Assembly (NCBI GenBank): GCA_021160785.1 | Contig: JAGHBX010000454.1 | Coordinates: 1 to 7,327, forward strand | DNA length: 7,327 nucleotides | Direction: 5' to 3' | Origin: Planctomycetota bacterium | GTDB lineage: Bacteria; Planctomycetota; Phycisphaerae; Sedimentisphaerales; Anaerohalosphaeraceae | Shown: positions 1 through 5,874 of the stretch, one piece after another | Layout: each line of letters starts with the position of its first letter | Numbering within the stretch: position 1 is the stretch's first letter | Notes under the pieces: generated by a model | Told to the model about the DNA's origin: nothing | Database searches by the model: none | The model's input: only the letters and a program-made list of their open reading frames with translations | Position numbers and translations under genes: made by a program

Positions 1-170
1 GTTCAATAGACCCGGAGATGGTTTTAACAGATACGATAGATTTTTTCGATCTGTTCGCTAACAACACATCAAGGTCACTTGATTTCACTCTTGGTTCGCA
101 ATCCGGTAACTTATTTCGATTTTACATGGGACTGTTGCGGAATAAAAAAAGCCTTGAAAATTTCTTTTAG
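1..170 (+). CDS. 3' end of an unidentified gene, cut by the window start
   Basis: The frame starting at base 3 is open from the window edge to a TAG at 168-170 and gives 55 residues, beginning SIDPEMVLTDTIDFFD and ending KKSLENFF. The residue mix (acidic and aromatic stretch, then a Ser/Gly turn-rich stretch) looks like protein rather than random translation. I do not recognise the family. The last 15 codons, from the ATG at 126, lie inside the inverted-repeat-bounded stretch 126-299, so the original C-terminus may have been replaced and the present stop may come from inserted DNA. The 5' end lies outside the window. It could also be a chance open frame, since 55 codons is short. Confidence 0.4.
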   Translation, partial: SIDPEMVLTDTIDFFDLFANNTSRSLDFTLGSQSGNLFRFYMGLLRNKKSLENFF

Positions 171-299
171 CATCGAATGATTTTTTATGGCTCTATTTGA
201 TATCGTCGCTTTTAGAGGTATTTTTGAATATCTGTTTTTTGGTGTTTTCTGGAAAAATTTTGTCATTTAAAAAATTATCCTGTTTTGCAACGGCCCCAT
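126..299. mobile_element. possible MITE-like or IS-remnant element with imperfect terminal inverted repeats
   Basis: The left end at 126-144 reads ATGGGACTGTTGCGGAATA. The reverse complement of 281-299 reads ATGGGGCCGTTGCAAAACA. They agree at 14 of 19 positions, and the match stops sharply outside the ATGGG ends. Termini containing a GTTGC(A)AA core are common in insertion sequences such as the IS6 family, but I cannot assign a family. The 136 bases between the arms are AT-rich and carry no transposase-like frame, so this would be a non-autonomous or decayed element. No convincing target-site duplication flanks it, and the arms are imperfect, so chance similarity is a real alternative. Confidence 0.35.
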
Positions 300-445
300 T
301 ATTTATGCGGGGAGCAATATGTTGACGGGTAGAGTTGGTCCACACAAATTCTTTTATGTAAGACGGATTCTCGTGATTTTTCTCTATTTGCTCAAAAAAC
401 AGTACCGTACCATGCCACATAATCACGCTCTGGGATGGCAACCCG

Positions 446-549
446 GGGAGAATTATTGCGGAAGAGCGGGCAAAGAAACATACAGTTCTTGCTGATAAGC
501 TGAAAGATGCCCTGAGGCATTCGAAACTATCCCCCCAAGCCTATTGCTG
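446..549 (+). pseudogene. possible remnant of a gene (charged helical peptide, no start codon)
   Basis: In the frame through 422-549 the sequence reads RIIAEERAKKHTVLADKL followed by KDALRHSKLSPQAY and a TGA at 547-549. It is strongly helix-like and charged, and the stretch is GC-richer than its surroundings. The open frame runs upstream only to a stop at 374-376 and has no ATG, GTG or TTG start with a ribosome binding site. A run of six C at 531-536 lies near its end. Removing one base there would extend the frame to the TAG at about 630. The wording faintly recalls the N-terminal helix of some bacterial AAA-type ATP-binding proteins, but I cannot confirm this and assign no function. Confidence 0.25.
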
Positions 550-587
550 ATAATAACGGTAATGCTGCATTATCGTTATCTACTCAG
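547..587. repeat. long imperfect palindrome (hairpin-capable)
   Basis: Bases 553-565 pair with 567-579 around T566: ATAACGGTAATGC against its near-perfect complement, 12 Watson-Crick pairs plus one G-T (559/573). As RNA, 12 pairs could close a three-base loop. After a small internal loop, CTGA (547-550) pairs with TCAG (584-587). No T-run follows on either strand, so it is not a standard intrinsic terminator. It lies about 110 bases upstream of the promoter -35. It could be a protein-binding dyad, or a hairpin at the 3' end of an upstream transcript. Its role is unknown. Confidence 0.5.
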
Positions 588-678
588 TACTGCCATACAA
601 ATAATCCATCTCTTTATTTTACAAATAGTTAGAGCTTTTGTTCTACGCTAATAGATATAAAAAATAGAATCTCCGGCG

Positions 679-697
679 AAAAAAAATAGAAAAACTA
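679..697 (+). promoter_or_regulatory. A-tract UP-like element
   Basis: Eight A residues at 679-686 and five at 690-694 lie just upstream of the -35 hexamer at 699. Phased A-tracts there are typical of UP elements contacted by the RNA polymerase alpha subunit. This is inferred from position and base content only. Confidence 0.35.
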
Positions 698-698
698 A

Positions 699-727
699 TT
701 GACAGGCTGAACACTTATTCATATACT
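699..727 (+). promoter_or_regulatory. sigma-70 promoter of the efflux operon
   Basis: A perfect -35 hexamer TTGACA (699-704) is followed by exactly 17 bases and a -10 hexamer TATACT (722-727), five of six matches to TATAAT. Transcription should start near 734, leaving an untranslated leader of about 54 bases before the repressor ATG at 788. No comparable promoter was seen in the short gaps between the downstream genes, so this probably drives all four. The near-consensus strength fits a promoter meant to be held down by a repressor. Confidence 0.85.
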
Positions 728-746
728 GAGCATATGTTATTAGTGT
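711..746. promoter_or_regulatory. nested palindromes, likely operator of the TetR-family repressor
   Basis: An inner palindrome CATATACTGAGCATATG (720-736) pairs at 7 of 8 positions around G728. Its outer partners, ACACTTAT (711-718) and ATTAGTGT (739-746), pair at 7 of 8 positions around 728.5. The block covers the -10 and the predicted transcription start, so a bound dimer or pair of dimers would block RNA polymerase. TetR-family proteins usually bind dyads of about 15-30 bases near their own gene, and the gene 40 bases downstream is such a protein. The assignment is inferred; no binding consensus is known for this protein. Confidence 0.65.
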
Positions 747-787
747 AGAATGAACATTTTTTATTTAGTCCAATTAGGAGATAAATA

Positions 788-1432
788 ATGGATAAGAACA
801 AATTACCTCGCAGGGAAAGAGAAAAACTCTTGCATAGAGAGGAAATATTGGAAGCAGCACTAAGCCTTTTTTCTAGCAAAGGTTTTCATAATGTTTCCAT
901 GAAGGATATTGCCAATGAGTCAGAATTTGGTGTCGGTACGCTATATAATTTTTTTGACAGCAAAGAACTGCTTTTCATAGAGCTAATGAAAGTTGGTATT
1001 GAAAAAATTGGTCAATTACTTATTCCGATTTTAGACTCAAACCAGCAAGAGCAAGAGAAGTTGTCAGAGTTCATTCGTGTGCATGTTGACATGATCGAAG
1101 GCAACATAGAGTTAATTAAGCTATATATTTCCCAGTACGGAATGAGCACATCAGTAAGTCCAATGCTCAAAGATATATTAAATTTAAAAATAATTGTAGC
1201 CGCAAAACTTGAAAGTCTCATAAAGGCTGGTATACAAAAACAGATATTTCGACGCGTTCACCCTGAAATTGTGGCATTATCTCTTCGGGCTACATTGGAA
1301 GCCTTTGTTTTTGAATGCTTTGCAAATTTTAATAAAACAAAAGTTAAAAAAAAACTTTCAAGAATAGAAGAATTTTTCCTGAATGCCTTGCTTACAAAAA
1401 AACAGATAGTGAATCAAAACAATCTAATTTGA
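788..1432 (+). CDS. TetR/AcrR-family transcriptional repressor of the efflux operon
   Basis: This 214-residue protein has the usual TetR-family length and layout. The N-terminal DNA-binding domain spans about residues 12-62: helix 1 (HREEILEAALSLFSSKG), then the helix-turn-helix region with VSMKDIANE and the hallmark GVGTLYNFFDSKELL. Residues from about 65 to 205 are mostly helical and should form the ligand pocket and dimer interface; they are typically divergent and do not reveal the ligand. The start is fixed by AGGAG at 776-780, seven bases before the ATG. The gene is first in the operon, 19 bases before the adaptor gene, with palindromes over the promoter, so autorepression relieved by a pump substrate is the expected logic. 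The gene is notably AT-rich compared with the pump genes. A run of nine A at 1346-1354 encodes Lys187-189. The family is certain; the role as local repressor is inferred. Confidence 0.93.
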   Translation: MDKNKLPRREREKLLHREEILEAALSLFSSKGFHNVSMKDIANESEFGVGTLYNFFDSKELLFIELMKVGIEKIGQLLIPILDSNQQEQEKLSEFIRVHVDMIEGNIELIKLYISQYGMSTSVSPMLKDILNLKIIVAAKLESLIKAGIQKQIFRRVHPEIVALSLRATLEAFVFECFANFNKTKVKKKLSRIEEFFLNALLTKKQIVNQNNLI

Positions 1433-1451
1433 GCTGATTTGGAGAATAAAA

Positions 1452-2684
1452 ATGCAATGTAATGAGACGTATATGTTAACTAAATCTAATATTCACAGAT
1501 ATTATCCTTTATTCTTGTTGCTGGGGATATTCTTGTTGCTTATGACGGTAACTGGCTGCAAACAGCATGGTGGACCGCCGCCACAAGGCACTCCTGAAGT
1601 AGCCGTTGTTACCGTATATCCGGAGCGGGTGGTCATCACGACTGAATTGCCCGGTCGGACATCTGCCTTCCGGGTCGCTGAAATTAGACCACAAGTCAAT
1701 GGGCTTATCTTGAAACGGGCATTCAAGGAAGGCTCTGATGTAAATGAAGAAGATTTATTATATCAGATTGACCCTGCCCCTTATCAGGCGGCTTATAACC
1801 AAGCCAAGGCCGCAGTTGCCATGATTGAAGCCCAATTGCCAGCTCTACGCGGGCGGGAAAAACGATTCAAAGAACTGGTCGAAAGTCATGCGGTTGGACA
1901 GCAAGATTACGATGATGCACTCGCAGCTCTACGTCAATTGGAAGCGCACCTGAAAGCCAGTAAGGCGGCTATGGAAAGTGCAGAGATCAATCTGTCCTAC
2001 ACCCCCATTAAGGCACCAATTTCTGGCCGCATCGGTCGGTCCAATATAACAGAAGGTGCTCTGGTGACAGCGTATCAGCCCATAGCCTTGGCAACTATTC
2101 AGCAACTGGACCCAATTTATGTGGATGTGCCCCAATCTACCGCCGAATTGCTGCGACTACAAAATCGTTTAAAAAATGGCAGCCTTAACCACGATGGGGC
2201 AAATCAAAACAAGGTAAAGATCATTCTGGAAGATGGTATTCCTTACCCTTTGGAAGGTACACTTCAATTCCAGGATGTTACTGTGGATCCGACTACCGGG
2301 TCAGTAATTCTGCGAGTGGTCTTCCCAAATCCAGAAGGTATTCTTCTGCCGGGTATGTTCGTTCGGGCGGTTATTATAGAAGGTGTCAATGAGCGGGCTA
2401 TCCTTATCCCGCAACAGGGAATCTCCCGTACTCCTAAAGGAGACCCCTTCACATTGATTGTGGATGCTGACAATAAAGTTCAGCAACGGATGCTCACACT
2501 CGATAGAGCTATCGGCAATAAATGGTTGGTTTCATCTGGTCTTAATCCCGGTGATCGGGTCATTGTCGAAGGTATTCAAAAAGTCAGGCCCGGCGCTCCT
2601 GTAAAGGTTATCCCGTTTAATGCGGGTCGCAAAGAAAATCCGGTTGCCGGAAAAACCGTTCAGTCATCTGCAACCATAAATTAA
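1452..2684 (+). CDS. acrA: RND efflux periplasmic adaptor lipoprotein (AcrA/MexA type)
   Basis: This 410-residue membrane fusion protein bridges the inner-membrane pump and the outer-membrane channel. The N-terminus is a lipoprotein signal: hydrophobic residues 20-32, then the lipobox VTGC with Cys36 as the predicted lipidated residue. The first lipoyl half (about 70-108) carries ELPGRTSAFRVAEIRPQV and FKEGSDV, close to AcrA and MexA. The alpha-helical hairpin spans about 110-182, the second lipoyl half APISGRIGRSNITEGALV about 188-205, the beta-barrel with QQLDPIYVDV about 212-305, and the membrane-proximal domain with ILIPQQGISRTPKGD and KVRPG about 310-385. The start at 1452 has GGAG at 1441-1444, seven bases away; Met8 (1473) is in frame but lacks a good site. 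In the hairpin tip the reference Arg-Leu-Ser pattern reads Arg138, Leu142, Gly149. The pump gene follows after 12 bases. The symbol reflects type, not proven orthology. Confidence 0.95.
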   Translation: MQCNETYMLTKSNIHRYYPLFLLLGIFLLLMTVTGCKQHGGPPPQGTPEVAVVTVYPERVVITTELPGRTSAFRVAEIRPQVNGLILKRAFKEGSDVNEEDLLYQIDPAPYQAAYNQAKAAVAMIEAQLPALRGREKRFKELVESHAVGQQDYDDALAALRQLEAHLKASKAAMESAEINLSYTPIKAPISGRIGRSNITEGALVTAYQPIALATIQQLDPIYVDVPQSTAELLRLQNRLKNGSLNHDGANQNKVKIILEDGIPYPLEGTLQFQDVTVDPTTGSVILRVVFPNPEGILLPGMFVRAVIIEGVNERAILIPQQGISRTPKGDPFTLIVDADNKVQQRMLTLDRAIGNKWLVSSGLNPGDRVIVEGIQKVRPGAPVKVIPFNAGRKENPVAGKTVQSSATIN

Positions 2685-2696
2685 AAGGAAAATCCT

Positions 2697-5600
2697 ATGC
2701 TATCGAAATTTTTTCTGGAGAGACCTGTTTTCGCCTGGGTCATTGCCATTTTTTTCATGCTGCTGGGTGCACTGGCTATTTATAAGTTGCCCATTGCCCA
2801 GTATCCCCCTATCGCTCCGCCCTCCATAGCCATTGACTCCTTTTATCCCGGTGCTTCGGCACAGACGGTGGAAAACAGCGTAACCCAAATCATCGAACAA
2901 AAAATGACGGGCTTTGACGATATGCTGTATTTCTCTGGTACGAGCGATGCGGCCGGGGCCTCGCGTATTGAATTGACCTTCAAACCGGGGACAGATCCGG
3001 ATTTGGCCTGGTCTAAAGTTCAAAATAAACTCCAGTTAGCTATGGCCAGCTTGCCGGAGGTAGTCCAGCGTCAAGGCGTTAAGGTCAGCAAATCCACAAA
3101 AAATTATTTGCTCCTTGTAGGGCTGATATCCGAAGATGGCAGTATGAGTGGCAATGACTTGCGCGATTATGCCCAATCCAATCTTGAAAAGGTGCTGTCA
3201 CGCGTGCCTGGCGTGGGTGAGGTTGAAAATTTCGGTTCGCAGTATGCTATGCGCATCTGGCTGAATCCGGATAAGCTGACTAATTATCACCTAACCGTAG
3301 AAGATGTGATTATGGCTTTGCGTGCCTACAATGTGGAGGTCTCTGCCGGTCAGTTTGGCGGACTCCCTGCGGTGAAAGGTCAGCGGCTGAACGCCTCCAT
3401 CATTGTCCAGAATCTTCTTAAAACCCCGGATGAATTTGCCGCTATTCCCCTGCACACCAATCCAGATGGCTCCATCGTACGCGTTAAGGATGTAGGACGG
3501 ACAGAGTTGGGAACCGAATTTTACGATATTGTGGGCCGCTACAACGGTCATCCGGCTGGTATTATGGCTATTCGGCAGACACCTGGTGCCAACGCGCTGG
3601 ATACGGCCAATGCTATTAAATCGAAACTAAAAGAGATGAAGCGTTATTTTCCGGCTGGAATGAAGGTCGTGTATCCTTATGATACCACCCCGTTCGTCAA
3701 GGTAGCCATCGGTGAGGCGGTCAAGTCTCTGATTCAGGCGATTTTCCTGGTCTTTCTGGTTATGTGGCTGTTCATGGGGAACATCCGTGCCACACTGATT
3801 CCCACCATCTCAGTGCCGGTTGTGCTCTTGGGCACCTGCGCCGCACTGGGACTTTTTGGATACTCCATCAATATGCTGACAATGTTTTCTATGGTGATTG
3901 CTATTGGATTGTTGGTGGATGATACCATTGTGGTGGTGGAGAATGTGGAACGGCTTATGAGCGAAGAGGGACTTTCAGCTAAGGAGGCCACCGCCAAGTC
4001 CATGGAACAGGTTACCAGCGCCCTGATTGGATTTCTTTTAGTGCTAACAGCTTTATTCGCCCCGATGGCGTTTTTCAGTGGCTCCACAGGGATCATTTAC
4101 CGTCAGTTCTCTGTAACCATCGTATCAGCTATGGTGTTATCCGTGGCAGTAGCCCTGATTCTGACACCGGTGCTGTGTGCGAATATCCTCAAGCCGATTA
4201 CCAAGGGACATGAGGCGGCGGAGGGTGCGATCCGGCTTTTGCAACCGTTCTTCCTATGGTTCAACCATGGTTTCAACTGGTTTCGCGACAGGTTTGTGGC
4301 TCTTGTTGGTTACGGGCTTGCTCGGAAATTGCGTTTCGTAGCTGTGTATATTCTGATTGTGGGAGGGTTGCTCTGGATTTTCAAAGGCATGCCGTCCAGC
4401 TACCTGCCGGATGAGGATCAAGGCATCCTCTTGACTCAGATTATGATGCCGGCAGGTGCCACACTTGAACAGACTCAAGCGGTCGCAGATGACTGCCAAC
4501 GCTATTTTCTCGAACACGAGAAGGAATCTGTGGAATCCTGTATGACGATTGCCGGTATGGCCTTTTCCGGAAGGGGCCAGAACAACGGCTTGCTTTTTAT
4601 TAAGCTGAAGGATTGGAATTTACGAAAAAGACCGGATTTAAAGGCAAAAGCGATTGCAGGTCGTGCAATGGCGAAGTTTTCAAAAATTCGCGATGCCATT
4701 GTTTTTGCCTTTCCGCCGCCGGCTGTCATTGAACTGGGTCAAGCCTCGGGTTTCGACTTTGAATTGATGAATCGCGGGGGTGTCGGACACAAGGCTCTAA
4801 CACAGGCCCGCAATCAGCTTCTTGGTATGGCGGCACAGGATCCGAGACTGGTAAATGTCCGGCCCAACGGCATGGAAGATGTACCTGAATACCGGATTGA
4901 TGTGGACTGGGAGAAGGCAGGCGCGCTGGGTGTGCCTATCACCTCAATTCATAATACCATTGCTGCGGCTTTCGGCAGTGCCTATGTCAATGACTTCATT
5001 CAAGCTGGACGCGTTAAGCGGGTCTATGTCCAGGCAGATGCTCCCTACCGTATGTTACCCAAGGATCTGGAAAAACTTTATGTCCGCAATACATCCGGCA
5101 AGATGGTTCCGTTTTCTTCGTTTGCCTCCGGCCACTGGAGTAGCGGTTCTCCCAAGTTGGAGCGATTCAATGGCTTTCCATCAATGAATATTTGGGGCGA
5201 GCCAACACCGGGCAGAAGTTCCGGCGAGGCTATGCAAACCATGGAAGAAATAACTTCTAAGTTGCCGACGGGAATCGGTTATGACTGGACAGGGCTTTCT
5301 TATCAGGAACGACAGTCTTCATCTCAGAAGGGTTTGCTTTATACTTTCTCCATTCTGATTATGTTTCTTTTTCTGGCGGCCCTATATGGAAAATGGGACA
5401 TTCCTATTTCAGTTCTGCTCATTCTGCCTTTGGGGGTCATAGGCGGCTTTATTGCTTCGGCAATGCGGGGATTGTCGAATGATATTTATTTCCAGATTGG
5501 CATGATGAACACGCTGGGGCTAGCTACCAAGAACGCCATTCTGATCGTCCAGTTTGCCAAGGAAGGGGTGGAGGAAGAAGGGCTGGGATTGATCGAGGCA

Positions 5601-5873
5601 GCGCTTCGTGCGGTGAAATTGCGGTTTAGACCGATCGTCATGACATCGCTGACGACCGGCATTGCCGTGCTTCCCATGGCGTTCAGCACGGGAGCGGGAG
5701 CGGGAGCTATGGTGGCCATTGGTACGGTGGTATTGGGAGGCATGTTCACCGGTACGATTCTCGTGGTCATGTTTGCTCCGCTGTTTTATGTGATGATTGA
5801 GAAAACCTTTGGCAAACGAAAAAAAAGTGAAACTGTAAAATATGTTAATGAAAATCCATCAGGGGTTCAATGA
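2697..5873 (+). CDS. acrB: RND multidrug efflux transporter, HAE1 family (AcrB/MexB type)
   Basis: This 1058-residue inner-membrane antiporter uses the proton gradient to export drugs as a trimer; AcrB has 1049 residues. The first membrane segment is at about 10-28, followed by the porter half from about 40, TM2-6 (about 340-500), TM7 (about 545-562), the second porter half with the docking part, and TM8-12 (about 877-1040). The proton-relay residues are intact: Asp408 and Asp409 in GLLVDDTIVVVENVERLM, Lys945 in KNAILIVQFAKE and Arg976 in LRFRPIVMTSL. Other landmarks are FFLERPVFAWV, FGSQYAMRIW, LPDEDQG, GRGQN and VRPNGMED. Against AcrB, drug-pocket Phe136, Phe610 and Phe615 become Tyr137, Met616 and Met621, while Phe178, Phe617 and Phe628 are kept. 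LYESW becomes LYGKW (896-900). AAGGA at 2685-2689 lies seven bases before the ATG. Function is certain at family level; the substrate range is not predictable. Confidence 0.97.
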   Translation: MLSKFFLERPVFAWVIAIFFMLLGALAIYKLPIAQYPPIAPPSIAIDSFYPGASAQTVENSVTQIIEQKMTGFDDMLYFSGTSDAAGASRIELTFKPGTDPDLAWSKVQNKLQLAMASLPEVVQRQGVKVSKSTKNYLLLVGLISEDGSMSGNDLRDYAQSNLEKVLSRVPGVGEVENFGSQYAMRIWLNPDKLTNYHLTVEDVIMALRAYNVEVSAGQFGGLPAVKGQRLNASIIVQNLLKTPDEFAAIPLHTNPDGSIVRVKDVGRTELGTEFYDIVGRYNGHPAGIMAIRQTPGANALDTANAIKSKLKEMKRYFPAGMKVVYPYDTTPFVKVAIGEAVKSLIQAIFLVFLVMWLFMGNIRATLIPTISVPVVLLGTCAALGLFGYSINMLTMFSMVIAIGLLVDDTIVVVENVERLMSEEGLSAKEATAKSMEQVTSALIGFLLVLTALFAPMAFFSGSTGIIYRQFSVTIVSAMVLSVAVALILTPVLCANILKPITKGHEAAEGAIRLLQPFFLWFNHGFNWFRDRFVALVGYGLARKLRFVAVYILIVGGLLWIFKGMPSSYLPDEDQGILLTQIMMPAGATLEQTQAVADDCQRYFLEHEKESVESCMTIAGMAFSGRGQNNGLLFIKLKDWNLRKRPDLKAKAIAGRAMAKFSKIRDAIVFAFPPPAVIELGQASGFDFELMNRGGVGHKALTQARNQLLGMAAQDPRLVNVRPNGMEDVPEYRIDVDWEKAGALGVPITSIHNTIAAAFGSAYVNDFIQAGRVKRVYVQADAPYRMLPKDLEKLYVRNTSGKMVPFSSFASGHWSSGSPKLERFNGFPSMNIWGEPTPGRSSGEAMQTMEEITSKLPTGIGYDWTGLSYQERQSSSQKGLLYTFSILIMFLFLAALYGKWDIPISVLLILPLGVIGGFIASAMRGLSNDIYFQIGMMNTLGLATKNAILIVQFAKEGVEEEGLGLIEAALRAVKLRFRPIVMTSLTTGIAVLPMAFSTGAGAGAMVAIGTVVLGGMFTGTILVVMFAPLFYVMIEKTFGKRKKSETVKYVNENPSGVQ
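5690..5707 (+). repeat. three perfect tandem copies of GGGAGC within acrB
   Basis: The hexamer GGGAGC occurs three times in a row and encodes part of the Gly-Ala repeat in STGAGAGAMV, close to the C-terminal membrane segments. AcrB has STGAGSGAQ here, so the Gly-Ala pattern is a family trait; only the exact DNA repetition is unusual. A copy-number change would stay in frame. Confidence 0.6.
5861..5865 (+). promoter_or_regulatory. ribosome binding site that sets the start of the outer-membrane channel gene
   Basis: AGGGG lies nine bases before the ATG at 5875 and inside the last codons of the pump gene. It favours 5875 over the upstream in-frame ATGs at 5842 and 5848, which have only A-rich sequence before them. 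Confidence 0.6.
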
Positions 5874-5874
5874 T

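Larger units (their letters stand above)
171..787. other. gene-poor AT-rich region upstream of the efflux operon
   Basis: These 617 bases hold no gene I can support. They contain most of the inverted-repeat-bounded stretch, a GC-richer probable gene remnant at about 446-549, a long imperfect palindrome at 547-587, an AT-rich stretch at 588-698 in which I see nothing specific apart from A-tracts next to the promoter, and the promoter-operator at 699-746. A minus-strand frame at 193-441 and a plus-strand frame at 319-495 are open but unconvincing. Confidence 0.6.

Noticed and set aside
193..441. Minus-strand open frame of 82 codons
   Set aside because: There is no Shine-Dalgarno sequence before its ATG, no recognisable motif, and it crosses both the right arm of the inverted repeat and AT-rich filler. 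It is more likely chance.
319..495. Plus-strand 58-codon frame with GGGGAG four bases before the ATG and a short hydrophobic stretch
   Set aside because: The spacing is short, the second half overlaps the more protein-like frame at 446-549, and nothing resembles a known small protein.
547..587. Intrinsic terminator
   Set aside because: The stem is AT-rich and no T-run follows on either strand.
4855..5187. Plus-strand 110-codon frame inside the pump gene
   Set aside because: It lies in another frame of a fully conserved transporter region, with Trp, Arg and Met-rich shadow composition.
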